Of a DNA stretch of 64,000 nucleotides, positions 17,235-26,144 are shown piece by piece (position 1 is the first letter of the stretch; the number at the start of each line of letters is the position of its first letter). The DNA comes from Paenibacillus_AA sp045062745. Lineage in GTDB: Bacteria > Bacillota > Bacilli > Paenibacillales > NBRC-103111. The position numbers and the translations under genes were made by a program. The notes beneath the pieces are model-generated. The model did not search any database. It was not told where the DNA came from and saw nothing but the letters and a program-made list of their open reading frames with translations. Location: positions 186,001-250,000 of the forward strand of contig NZ_JBJGED010000004.1 of the NCBI RefSeq assembly GCF_045062745.1. The letters are read 5' to 3'.

Positions 17235-18164
17235 ATGCGGTCGGCGGCGAGCCTGCGGTCATTCCTGATCGGAGCCCGGAAAGGGTGGAGATTGTACGTG
17301 CTCATGCTGCTGCCGTTGATTTACCTCATCCTTTTCAAGTATGTTCCCATGTACGGGGCGCAGATCGCTTTCAAGAACTATGTCGTCACCAAAGGGATCC
17401 ATGGGAGCGATTGGGTGGGATTCAAGCATTTCCTTCGATTTTTCCATTCGTACGATTTCAACCGGGTGATGAAAAATACGATCCTGCTGAGCTTGTACAA
17501 CCTGTTCGTCGGGTTCCCGTTCCCGATCCTCCTGGCCTTGGTGCTGAACGACATTAGAATCAAGTGGTTCAAAAAAACGGTGCAGATGGTCACGTACGCC
17601 CCCCATTTCATCTCGACCGTCGTAATGGTCGGCATCGTCATGCAGTTTCTGTCGCCGAGAACCGGCTTCATTAATGTCGCCCGCGATTTGCTGGGGCTGG
17701 AGCAGATTAATTTCATCGCGATTCCCGATTATTTCAAGCACATTTACGTATGGTCCGATATTTGGCAAAACATGGGCTTCTCCTGCATCATCTATCTGGC
17801 GGCGCTGACCGCGATCGATCCCGCCTTGCACGAGGCGGCGGTTATGGACGGGGCGAACAAGCTGCAGCGGATGCGCTATATTGATGTGCCGGGCATTATG
17901 CCGATTGCCGTCACCTTGCTCATCCTGAATATGGGCCATATACTCGACACGGGGTTCGAGAAAGTGCTGCTGCTGCAGAACTCGTTGAACCTGCGTGCCT
18001 CGGAAGTGATCGACACGTATGTATACAAAGTCGGCTTAACCTCGCAAGTACTCAACTATTCGTATGCCTCGGCGATTGGCTTCTTCAAGGCGGTGATCGG
18101 TCTGGTGCTGATGATCGTCGTCAACAAGCTAGCCAAGCTGGCGGGACAATCGGGGTTATGGTAA
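17235..18164 (+). CDS. LplB-type ABC sugar transporter permease (importer module 1)
   Basis: 309 residues with about six transmembrane segments beginning LYVLMLLPLIYLILFKYVPM. The cytoplasmic EAA loop (EAAVMDGANKLQRMRYIDVP), which contacts the ATPase, lies near residue 200. Family marks include YVPMYGAQIAFKNY and the C-terminal end KLAGQSGLW. With its YtcP partner it forms the channel of a CUT1-type oligosaccharide importer. The ATG at 17235 is 27 nt from the best ribosome site (GGGAGGAGAGGAAG); an in-frame CTG at 17214 sits at the right distance, so the protein may be seven residues longer. First gene of a permease-permease-binding protein set; the ATPase is absent, as usual for this family, which shares a distant MsmX-like ATPase. 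Confidence 0.9.
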   Translation: MRSAASLRSFLIGARKGWRLYVLMLLPLIYLILFKYVPMYGAQIAFKNYVVTKGIHGSDWVGFKHFLRFFHSYDFNRVMKNTILLSLYNLFVGFPFPILLALVLNDIRIKWFKKTVQMVTYAPHFISTVVMVGIVMQFLSPRTGFINVARDLLGLEQINFIAIPDYFKHIYVWSDIWQNMGFSCIIYLAALTAIDPALHEAAVMDGANKLQRMRYIDVPGIMPIAVTLLILNMGHILDTGFEKVLLLQNSLNLRASEVIDTYVYKVGLTSQVLNYSYASAIGFFKAVIGLVLMIVVNKLAKLAGQSGLW

Positions 18165-18177
18165 AGGAGGATTGGCG

Positions 18178-19071
18178 TTGAAGGTTCGTTTCGTACATCA
18201 GTCTTTCCAGGACCGGGTCTATACGATCACGGCGTATGGGCTGCTCACCCTGTTGTTCGTGCTGGTGCTCTATCCGCTTCTCTATGTCGTAAGCGCTTCC
18301 TTCAGCGATCCCGACGCGGTCGCATCCGGCCAAATGTGGCTCTGGCCGGTCGGCCTCAATCTGGACGGGTACCGCTCGGTATTCGCGCACAAACGGGTCC
18401 TAAGCGGCTTTCTGAATTCGTTGTTCTACATGGGGGTCGGAACGCTGATCAATGTGTGCATGACGGTCCTGGCGGCCTACCCGATGTCCAGGAAAGACTT
18501 CGCGCCGCGCAATGTGCTCATGCTGCTGTTCGTGTTTACGATGCTATTCAGCGGAGGGATGATCCCGACCTATTTGCTCGTCAAAGACTTGGGCCTGCTC
18601 GACACCCGTTGGGCGCTGCTGCTGCCCGGAGCCATGGCGGTCTGGAACATGATCATCGCGCGCACTTTTTTTCAAAGCCAGATTCCTCACGAGCTGCTGG
18701 AAGCGTCCCAGCTGGACGGCTGCAACGATTTCCGCTTCGTCCGGAGCATTGTCCTGCCGCTCTCCGGCCCGATTATCGCCGTGCTTTCCCTTTTTTACGC
18801 GGTGGGGCATTGGAATCAATATTTTCAAGCGCTGCTTTATTTGAGGGATCAACAGCTGTATCCGCTCCAGATTGTTCTTCGAGAAATATTAATCCAAAAT
18901 GAGGTGGACACCTCCGCGTTTTCGGGGAAGGACGCCGAAGAGCTGGTCAAGCTCCATGGGCTGTTGAAATACGCTCTGATCGTCGTGTCTTCCTTGCCCG
19001 TACTTATTTTGTATCCGTTTGTGCAGCAATTTTTCGTCAAAGGGGTTATGATCGGTTCTTTGAAAGGATAA
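18178..19071 (+). CDS. YtcP-type ABC sugar transporter permease (importer module 1)
   Basis: 297 residues from the TTG at 18178, placed by AAAGGAGG 7 nt upstream; a TTG two codons earlier is less well spaced. Six membrane segments, with the typical start VYTITAYGLLTLLFVLVLYP, the FTMLFSGGMIPTYLLVKDLG segment and the EAA loop (LLEASQLDGCNDFRFV) near residue 185. The C-terminus FFVKGVMIGSLKG is a family signature. It pairs with the LplB-type permease encoded 13 bp upstream and with the lipoprotein encoded 30 bp downstream. Confidence 0.9.
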   Translation: MKVRFVHQSFQDRVYTITAYGLLTLLFVLVLYPLLYVVSASFSDPDAVASGQMWLWPVGLNLDGYRSVFAHKRVLSGFLNSLFYMGVGTLINVCMTVLAAYPMSRKDFAPRNVLMLLFVFTMLFSGGMIPTYLLVKDLGLLDTRWALLLPGAMAVWNMIIARTFFQSQIPHELLEASQLDGCNDFRFVRSIVLPLSGPIIAVLSLFYAVGHWNQYFQALLYLRDQQLYPLQIVLREILIQNEVDTSAFSGKDAEELVKLHGLLKYALIVVSSLPVLILYPFVQQFFVKGVMIGSLKG

Positions 19072-19101
19072 TCCATTTTGAAATATAAAAGGGGTGCTAG
19101 T

Positions 19102-20784
19102 ATGAAAAAGTTGTCCATTCTCCTCTTAAGTCTGATTATGGCGGGGACCATGACGCTCGCCGCCTGTTCCAAAAACGAGGACCCGAATGCACCATCCGAC
19201 GAGTCTGCCAACAGCGAAAATCAGACGGCTCCCGGCACGTATCCGATCGTCAAGGAGAAGATCACGCTCAAAGGGCTCATTGTCGGCCATTCGCGGGTCG
19301 AAGATTACAACACGAACGAATTTACGAAATGGTACGAGGAGCGGACCAATATCCATGTGGATTGGGAGGTTGCACCGCAAGAGAACGCCGAGCAAAAGCT
19401 GAACCTCGTGCTGGCGAGCGGCGAGCTGCCCGATATCATCTTCGGCTTCACCGTGACGCCGGCCCAGGAGATGATCTACGGCGAGCAGGGAATCTTCATG
19501 GATCTCGCGCCGCTGATCGAGAAGTATGGACCAAATACGAAAAAGATGTTCGGCGAAATGCCTCAAATCAAGGCAGCGAGTACGTTGCCGGGGGGGCAGA
19601 TATTTGGCCTGCCTCAAGTGAACGACTGCTATCACTGCTCGATGAACTTCAGATCCTGGATTTACAAGCCTTGGCTGGATAAGCTGGGGCTGAAGATGCC
19701 GACTACGACGGACGAATATTACGAGGTGCTGAAAGCGTTCAAGACGAAGGACCCGAACGGCAACGGCAAGGCCGACGAGATTCCGCTGGCGACGACGCCG
19801 CGCGCGACCGGCGGGGGCTTGGAGAACTTCCTGATGAATGCCTTCACGTATTCGAATAAGTATATCACCGATAAGCTTGAGCTGAAGAACGGGAAAATCG
19901 ACACCGCCTTCAACAAGCCGGAGTGGAAGATGGGGATTGAATACATTCACAAGCTTTACAAGGAAGGGCTCATTGCGCCGGAGAGCTTCACGATGGACGC
20001 CAATCAGCTGAAATCGCTGACGATCAAAAACAATGAGATCGTCGTAGGCTCCGTGGAGGCTTCCGGGGCGGGCGTATTCATGACCGACGTTCACGGCAAG
20101 GATACCCGGTGGGCCGATTATGTCGCGATGGAGCCACTGAAGGGCCCGAACGGTCTTCGCAATGCGGCCTGGAACCCGTATCCGGTGCCAAACGGACAAT
20201 GGGCGAACTTCATCATTACGAACGCGAACAAACATCCCGAAATTTCCATGCGCTGGGCCGACGGCTTGTATGAGCAGGATGCCACGCTGCGCAGCGTCTT
20301 TGGGCAGGAAGGCGTCCATTGGAAATGGCTCGGAGGGAAGGAAAGCGGCAAGCTCGGCATGAATGGCAAGCCTGCGCTCTGGGAGCGCATCCAGAATATG
20401 AATGCCGCCGTGCAGAACATCACTTGGCAGCAGCGGGGCATCTCGTTTCGCAGCTCGGAATTTTGGGGCGGCGAGCTCGCGGACATGGAGAACAACCTCG
20501 ACCAGGTGCTGCTGTACCGAGAGACGAAACGTGCGATGGAGCCGTTCAAGCAGCCTCTCGAGACGATTGTGCCGCCGCTCTTCTTCAACGAGCAGCAAGC
20601 GAGCGAGCTGGCCGATCTGACCAAGACCATCAATGACTACGTCATGGAAATGTTTGCGCGGTTCGTGATCGGGGATGTCGATATTACGAAAGAGTGGGAC
20701 AGCTATCTGAAGACGCTGGAGAAGATGAATTTGAAGAAATACGTGCAGATCCATCAGGATGCCTATGACGCTATGAAAAAATGA
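19102..20784 (+). CDS. Solute-binding lipoprotein of importer module 1
   Basis: 560 residues from the ATG at 19102 (AAAGGGGTG site); an in-frame TTG at 19078 is not needed. The signal MKKLSILLLSLIMAG continues to a lipobox, LAACSK, so it is lipid-anchored on the outer face of the membrane. Its length and sequence (VLASGELPDIIFGF, DLAPLIEKYGPN, NGNGKADEIPL, GFQ-free C-terminus ending VQIHQDAYDAMKK) are those of the long LplA/YtcQ-type binding proteins that deliver oligosaccharides to LplB/YtcP permeases. Third gene of the module. Confidence 0.9.
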   Translation: MKKLSILLLSLIMAGTMTLAACSKNEDPNAPSDESANSENQTAPGTYPIVKEKITLKGLIVGHSRVEDYNTNEFTKWYEERTNIHVDWEVAPQENAEQKLNLVLASGELPDIIFGFTVTPAQEMIYGEQGIFMDLAPLIEKYGPNTKKMFGEMPQIKAASTLPGGQIFGLPQVNDCYHCSMNFRSWIYKPWLDKLGLKMPTTTDEYYEVLKAFKTKDPNGNGKADEIPLATTPRATGGGLENFLMNAFTYSNKYITDKLELKNGKIDTAFNKPEWKMGIEYIHKLYKEGLIAPESFTMDANQLKSLTIKNNEIVVGSVEASGAGVFMTDVHGKDTRWADYVAMEPLKGPNGLRNAAWNPYPVPNGQWANFIITNANKHPEISMRWADGLYEQDATLRSVFGQEGVHWKWLGGKESGKLGMNGKPALWERIQNMNAAVQNITWQQRGISFRSSEFWGGELADMENNLDQVLLYRETKRAMEPFKQPLETIVPPLFFNEQQASELADLTKTINDYVMEMFARFVIGDVDITKEWDSYLKTLEKMNLKKYVQIHQDAYDAMKK

Positions 20785-20852
20785 TAATGGCTTCCAAAAG
20801 GTTGTAGCGGAGCTGCTTCTAAGCTACGATGAGAAGACAAGGCTGATCGAGG

Positions 20853-20875
20853 AGGGAGACCTGAGGAGTCTCCCT
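20853..20875 (+). terminator. Stem-loop between module 1 lipoprotein and its AraC regulator
   Basis: AGGGAGAC/GTCTCCCT, an 8-bp perfect stem with a 7-nt loop, followed by a short TTCTCG tail. It may attenuate read-through into the regulator rather than stop it fully. Confidence 0.4.
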
Positions 20876-20914
20876 TCTCGCAGATCGAGATTCACGGCGA
20901 TTGGAGGGATCGGG

Positions 20915-23251
20915 ATGAATTTCAGCGCAAGAATCCGCAACAAGCTCCTGTACCGATTTGCCTTGCCTTATTTGCTGATTCTGCTCATTCCTCTCCTCTC
21001 CGGTTTCCTGATTTATCAGCGTACCTTGCATTTGGTCGAGGAGGATGCGACGCAGAGCAACTTGTCGATCCTCGAGCATTCCAGAATGACGCTCGACACC
21101 CGACTTGCCGAGATTGACAATTTCGCACAAAAACTGGTCAGCGATCCGAAAGTCCTTCAGTTTCAATATGTCAACAATCCCATCAGCAGCCAGAGCATGG
21201 GCCAGGTGCTGGACTTGATTAAGAAGCTGGCCGATTTCAAGCCGATCAACAGCTTTGTGTTCGACTACTATATTTTGTACAAAGGAAGCGAAGTGGCGCT
21301 CAGCAATCATACGATTTATGGCCTGAGCGAATTTTACCAGCGGCATATGCTTCTTGATGGAGTGCCCTTTGAGCTATGGCGGGCAGAGGCGCTGGAACCG
21401 TTCTACTACCAGAAATATTTGCCGGCGCGCAGCATTACGCATGATGGAGAACGACAGGGCCTGGTCACCGTTATACGCTCCTTAGGGTATCCGAATTACT
21501 CGCCGGGCGCGGCGATCATTCTGATCCGGGAGAAGGAATTGAAGGAGCTGGTGAGCGGCCTGGACGTCTCCGACAGCGGGTGGGCGTACATCGCGGACGA
21601 ACGGGGCAAGCGGATCACCCACCTGTCCCGGTCCGGAGTCTCTGGAGTCGATCTGCCGCATGTCGACCTGCCGGCCGACAGTCCAAGCGGGATTTTCCGG
21701 AAGACGATCGACGGGCGCGACATGCTCGTCACATTCACGAAGTCAAGCTACAACGACTGGACATATGTAGCGGTTCAACCGGCGAACGTGATTTTGGAGA
21801 AGGTGAACTATATCCGGGACGTGACGATGTTCTTCTTCGCCCTTTCCTTGCTGCTCGGCGGCCTGATCTCGCTCCTGCTGGCCTACCGCGGCAGTAAGCC
21901 TATGGGCGGGCTGATCGGCGCACTGACGGAGCATTTCGGTGAGGAGCTGCCCAAGGCCAAAGGGATGTATCCGTTCCTGAAGACGGCGGTGTCGCACATG
22001 ATACACAGCAACAAGCAGCTGCGCGACAAGGTGGGCGAGCAGCTGCCGTTGCTCCAGGCGGCCCTTCTAGAGCGGCTGCTGCGCAACGGGTTCGTGAACG
22101 AGGACGAGCTGGAGGCCAACCTGTCCCATGCCGGGTTGACGATCAGGGCGCCCTATTATGCGGTGGCCATCGTGCAGTTCCTCGGGTATTACGATCGGAT
22201 CAGCAAAGACATTCTCGACGAGCTGGCGCTCAAGCGGCTGCATGTGCGCGAGAAGCTGGAGCTCGCCTTGGAAGGCCGCCTCTATGTGCTGGAGACCAAG
22301 GAGGATCGGCTCCTCCTGCTGCTGCTGGGCGACCAGGAGACGGCGGCCGGCTGCAAGGCCGTGTATGACGCCAAGCTGACGGCCCTGGCGCAGTCGATTC
22401 GCCATGAGGTGAACGGCGAGCTGGCGTTCGCGAGAGGCACCTTCTATGACAAGCGGATGGACATCGCCCGCTCTTATGACGAGGCCAAGCAAGCGCTCGT
22501 GTACGCGAAGCCCGGCTTCAAGGGCGCGGTGCTGACCTATGAGGATCTCCCTTCGCCGGTCACGCCGTTCTACTTCCCGGTCGAGGTGGAGACGCGGCTG
22601 GGTACGCTGACACGGGTCGGGGAGACCGACCAGATCGAGCGGCTGTTCCTGGAGCTGGAGACGGCGAACTTCAACGACCGTCGGCTGTCGTTCGAGATGC
22701 TGCGTTTGTTCATCTATCAACTGTGGGGATGTCTGGTGAAGGTGGGCGGCGAGCTCCCCCGTCAGGAGCCGGACGTGCAAGAGCAGCTCAAAATGCGGTT
22801 GAAGCAGCTGGAATCCTACGAGGATTGCCATTCTGAATTCCGGCAGCTGCGGGACGAATTCCTCCGGCTCTGCTCCGCCGTCGCCGGGCGAAAAAAAAGC
22901 CATAACAGCGAGCTGCTTCAGCGCGTGTTGGAGTCGATCCAAGCTTCGTTCAGCCTCGAGTCGCTGACTCTGCTGCAGATCGCCCGCAGCCTCCAGGTGT
23001 CGGAGGTGTACCTCTCGCAATTCTTCAAAGAGCAGACGGGCGAGACGTTCACCGCCTATCTGGAGCGCAAGCGCATGGAGCGTGCGATGGAGCTGCTGAA
23101 CGAAACCGATATCCCGGTGAAGGAAATTGCGGCGTTGGTCGGCTACGGCTCCTCGAACACGTTCGGCCGGGCGTTCAAGCGCGTATATGGCACAAATGCG
23201 ACCGCCGTCCGCTCGGCCGCCGCTCTTGCCGCGCACCGTGACGGAAGCTGA
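20915..23251 (+). CDS. Membrane-anchored AraC-family regulator of importer module 1
   Basis: 778 residues, started by ATG after GGAGGGATCGGG. One membrane helix at about 17-37 (LPYLLILLIPLLSGFLIY) and a second at about 298-320 (MFFFALSLLLGGLISLLLAY) flank an extracellular sensor domain of about 260 residues. A cytoplasmic linker of about 330 residues follows, and the C-terminal 100 residues are an AraC helix-turn-helix pair (LLQIARSLQVSEVYLSQFF, VKEIAALVGYGSSNTFGRAF). Such one-piece sensors bind a sugar or sense the transporter outside and activate importer genes inside. It follows the binding-protein gene by 130 bp. It converges with the histidine kinase gene with only 7 bp between stops and no terminator. 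Confidence 0.88.
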   Translation: MNFSARIRNKLLYRFALPYLLILLIPLLSGFLIYQRTLHLVEEDATQSNLSILEHSRMTLDTRLAEIDNFAQKLVSDPKVLQFQYVNNPISSQSMGQVLDLIKKLADFKPINSFVFDYYILYKGSEVALSNHTIYGLSEFYQRHMLLDGVPFELWRAEALEPFYYQKYLPARSITHDGERQGLVTVIRSLGYPNYSPGAAIILIREKELKELVSGLDVSDSGWAYIADERGKRITHLSRSGVSGVDLPHVDLPADSPSGIFRKTIDGRDMLVTFTKSSYNDWTYVAVQPANVILEKVNYIRDVTMFFFALSLLLGGLISLLLAYRGSKPMGGLIGALTEHFGEELPKAKGMYPFLKTAVSHMIHSNKQLRDKVGEQLPLLQAALLERLLRNGFVNEDELEANLSHAGLTIRAPYYAVAIVQFLGYYDRISKDILDELALKRLHVREKLELALEGRLYVLETKEDRLLLLLLGDQETAAGCKAVYDAKLTALAQSIRHEVNGELAFARGTFYDKRMDIARSYDEAKQALVYAKPGFKGAVLTYEDLPSPVTPFYFPVEVETRLGTLTRVGETDQIERLFLELETANFNDRRLSFEMLRLFIYQLWGCLVKVGGELPRQEPDVQEQLKMRLKQLESYEDCHSEFRQLRDEFLRLCSAVAGRKKSHNSELLQRVLESIQASFSLESLTLLQIARSLQVSEVYLSQFFKEQTGETFTAYLERKRMERAMELLNETDIPVKEIAALVGYGSSNTFGRAFKRVYGTNATAVRSAAALAAHRDGS

Positions 23252-23258
23252 AGCTTAT

Positions 23259-25265
23259 TTACTCCAAAGACGCCGTATACGGCAGCCGGATGGCCAGTCT
23301 GCACCCGTATCCCGGGCCGCCCTCAACCCCGGCTCCTGCCGTAGGCCCGATCTCCACGGCCCCGCCAAGCAGCTGCACGCGCTCCATCATGGCCGTCAGC
23401 CCGAATCCGAGCTTGGCATCGCCGAACGGGGCCCCATCGTTGTCGAGCACGAACCGGATCCACGGCCCCTCCCGCCGCAGCGAGAAGGCGAACCGGCGGC
23501 TGTTGCCGTGCCGGATGCCGTTCGTGAGCCCCTCCTGCAGGGCGTGATACAGCACCCGCTGCGTCAGCGAGCCCAAATCTTCAATCGGCTCGATGTCGGT
23601 CTCGATCCGTACCCCCATCGTCGCCTCCGTCTCGCGAATCAGATCGTTCAAGGCGGCATGCAGCTCGATCGGCTCCCCCTCATCCTTCAGCAGCCGGACG
23701 GATCGGCGAATGTCGTCCAGCCCTTTGCGCACCAGCCCGTTAATCGTATCGAGCTTCTCCGCCGCCTTCGCCAGGTCGCGCCCGGCCAGCTTCTTGGACG
23801 CTTCCAGCTGCACGATGGCCGCGGTGAGCGTATGACCCACGACATCATGAATCTCATGCGCGATCCGGTTGCGCTCCTCGAGCACCGACACTTCCGCCAG
23901 CGTCTCCGCCTTCTCCCGCATCGTGGCGGCGAGCGACCGGTTCGCTTCCTCCAATTCCTGCGTACGCAGGCGCACCTGATTCTCGAGCGAGCTCTGGAAT
24001 CGCTCCAGCTCTTCATTTTTGGCAGCGAGCAGGGCCGTATGGCGTTCCACCTGCCGGTACACCTCCATGAACCGGTGCACGATCACCATCGCCAGGCACA
24101 GCATGAACAGCAGCAAGCCCGCCGGCAGCTCATGATAGATGACGAGCGACATATGAGGGCTCAGGCGCATGACGCTTTCCACCAGCACAGGGGAGAAATT
24201 AAGTAGGATGTAGATCAACCCGGTCAGCAGCAGCACGCCGTAGCCTCGCATGAGCCATACCGTCTCCGACCGGGGGTGCTTCCGGTATTGCCGAGCGAGC
24301 GAGACGCTAACGACGATCAGCACCGGGATGCAGCAATAAGGGAGCCAGTCCACCAGGAGCCGCCAGAACAACACGGGGTCCCGCCATCCGGCCGCCGCCG
24401 CCAACAGCGTATACAGCAGCATAATGCCGTTCATCGTCCGGTAGATCCAACCCCCGCTGAGACGAAGCGCCGCTCCGTAAAACCCGATAAACGCATAGAT
24501 GGCGACGGCGAGCAGAAGGTCCTTCCAGTAATAAAAGGCGTTCACTTCGAAAAGCCACTGCAGCAGCGTCATTTTCCCCAACAGCCCGAAACCGGCCGAT
24601 AAGGAGAGCAGAGCGAACCAGAGATAGAGCGACTCCTTCCGTCTTCTCAGGAACAAAGCGACCGCGATCAGGCCTGTGCCTGTGAGCAGGACGGAATAGA
24701 GGACGAGCGGCCATTCCGTCCCCAGGACATTCAGCAGCAGATGGTAGCGGCCCCCGATCGTACTCCACCCGATAGGCAAATACGATTCGTTCCAGATCGC
24801 ACGAATCTCCAGGACCTTCCCTGCATTCTCGGGCTGAAGCCGAATCGGATAAAGAGGGGAGAAGGCTTGCAGGCGTTCCTGCTTCCCGTCCAGATTGAAG
24901 CTATAGGCCGGCCGGCCATCCACGAACACCTCGAACCGCTGGAACCCGGCGAGGAAGAAATAAGGGTCGCGTGAGGCGAGAGGGGGAAGGGTGCGGCGGA
25001 GCCACAGCGTGCCTTCATAGCGGGAGAGCTGCTTCTGCGCATTCTCATCGAAGGGCTGCCAGTCGGCCGTCCCGTCCGCCTTGTCCCCCAGGTGAATTTG
25101 CCAACGGTTCGGGTAGTAGTGGGCGAACTCCGATTCTTCGGCTTGCAGCGGTCTCGTTCCGTAGTAGGAGGAGTAGGACAGCGCGATACACCCATATACG
25201 ATCAGAGCGACCAAGAGGACGAGGCCGAGAAAGGGAAGGACGCCTCGAATGCCTTTACTCCGCAT
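23259..25265 (-). CDS. Membrane sensor histidine kinase, HisKA_3 type with a 7TM-like sensor
   Basis: 668 residues. An extracellular N-terminal beta domain at about 30-185 (WQIHLGDKADGTADWQPF, VFVDGRPAYSFNLDG) resembles the 7TMR-DISM sensor domain. About 190-395 has six to seven membrane helices. A coiled coil (about 400-465) leads to the phosphoacceptor motif EERNRIAHEIHDVVGHTLTA near residue 470, typical of NarX/DesK-type kinases. The ATPase domain has LYHALQEGLTNGIRHGN and GFGLTAMMERV. It should phosphorylate the LuxR-type regulator encoded just upstream; the two reading frames overlap by 11 bp, implying coupled translation. The DISM-like domain suggests carbohydrate sensing (inference). 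Confidence 0.88.
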   Translation of the reverse strand: MRSKGIRGVLPFLGLVLLVALIVYGCIALSYSSYYGTRPLQAEESEFAHYYPNRWQIHLGDKADGTADWQPFDENAQKQLSRYEGTLWLRRTLPPLASRDPYFFLAGFQRFEVFVDGRPAYSFNLDGKQERLQAFSPLYPIRLQPENAGKVLEIRAIWNESYLPIGWSTIGGRYHLLLNVLGTEWPLVLYSVLLTGTGLIAVALFLRRRKESLYLWFALLSLSAGFGLLGKMTLLQWLFEVNAFYYWKDLLLAVAIYAFIGFYGAALRLSGGWIYRTMNGIMLLYTLLAAAAGWRDPVLFWRLLVDWLPYCCIPVLIVVSVSLARQYRKHPRSETVWLMRGYGVLLLTGLIYILLNFSPVLVESVMRLSPHMSLVIYHELPAGLLLFMLCLAMVIVHRFMEVYRQVERHTALLAAKNEELERFQSSLENQVRLRTQELEEANRSLAATMREKAETLAEVSVLEERNRIAHEIHDVVGHTLTAAIVQLEASKKLAGRDLAKAAEKLDTINGLVRKGLDDIRRSVRLLKDEGEPIELHAALNDLIRETEATMGVRIETDIEPIEDLGSLTQRVLYHALQEGLTNGIRHGNSRRFAFSLRREGPWIRFVLDNDGAPFGDAKLGFGLTAMMERVQLLGGAVEIGPTAGAGVEGGPGYGCRLAIRLPYTASLE

Positions 25266-25926
25266 CCTGCAGCACCAGCTCCTTCAGCAAGGCGACGGCT
25301 TTCGGCCGGTCGTTGGTGCCGATTTTGTTATAAATGACGCTGATGTAGTTGCGCACGGTGCCTTCGCTCATAAACAAGGTGCCGGCGATCTGCTTGTTGC
25401 TCTGGCCCTCGAGCATGAGCAGGATGATTTTGCGCTCCCGCTCCGTGAATGTCAGCCCTCGCTGCTTCAGCGCAGCTTCGTTGAAGGTGTCGCTGCCGGT
25501 GCCGGAGAACGCGGAGAGCCGAGCGGCCAGCTTGGCGGCGATCGCGACGGGAAGCATGACGTGCCCCTGAGCCGCTTCCCGTACGACCTGGACGATGCGG
25601 TCTCCGGGCATGTCCTTGAGCAGGAAGCCGTCGGCTCCCCCGGAGATCGAATCGACGATGAACTTGTCTTCCGCGAACGTAGTGAGGATGAGCACGATCG
25701 TCCCGGGTGACTCCCGCTTGATCCGCTTCATCGCTTCGATCCCGTCCATGACGGGCATCTTGATGTCCATCAGCACGATGTTCGGCTGGAGCTCCTTCGT
25801 CGCTTCGCAGGCTTCCTGCCCGTTCCCCACCACTTTGACGACTTCCATATCGTCTTCCAGATTCAATATCGTTTGCAGCCCGTCCCGGAGCAGCGTTTGG
25901 TCATCGGCGATCAAGATGCGGATCAT
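25255..25926 (-). CDS. NarL/LuxR-type response regulator
   Basis: 223 residues from ATG at 25926 (GAGGG 9 nt upstream); a TTG three codons earlier is badly spaced. Receiver domain 1-120 with acidic pair DD at 8-9, phosphoacceptor Asp54 in VLMDIKMP, a conserved Thr in ILTTFAE and Lys in LLKDMPGD. The C-terminal LuxR helix-turn-helix is LTFTERERKIILLMLEGQSN to VRNYISVIYNKIGT. It forms a two-component system with the overlapping kinase gene. It diverges from the GH44 gene, and inverted repeats lie between them. Confidence 0.93.
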   Translation of the reverse strand: MIRILIADDQTLLRDGLQTILNLEDDMEVVKVVGNGQEACEATKELQPNIVLMDIKMPVMDGIEAMKRIKRESPGTIVLILTTFAEDKFIVDSISGGADGFLLKDMPGDRIVQVVREAAQGHVMLPVAIAAKLAARLSAFSGTGSDTFNEAALKQRGLTFTERERKIILLMLEGQSNKQIAGTLFMSEGTVRNYISVIYNKIGTNDRPKAVALLKELVLQDAE

Positions 25927-26020
25927 AGCGCGCAACCCTCTTTTTCGGTGAATTGTTAGGGATTGGATTTGATCTCAGGGTAACACATTTGTCGGAGCAA
26001 TGGCATAGTGCATCGAACAG

Positions 26021-26058
26021 TCATGACGGGCATGACAAAAGTGATGACACCGTGTCAC
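26021..26058. promoter_or_regulatory. Candidate response-regulator operator between the two-component genes and GH44
   Basis: Perfect 6-1-6 inverted repeat TGACACCGTGTCA at 26045-26057, preceded by TCATGACGGGCATGA (26021-26035). CATGAC/GATGAC repeats start at 26022, 26031 and 26043. A -10-like TATGAT (26083-26088) without a good -35 follows 25 bp later, as at activator-dependent promoters. Confidence 0.5.
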
Positions 26059-26144
26059 TAGGAGGGTTACAGGATCTGGAAGTATGATAGTCGAGAGTGC
26101 GGCCGTGTCGGTCCTGCTCATGAAAAGCGGGAGGAGAGAAAGTT

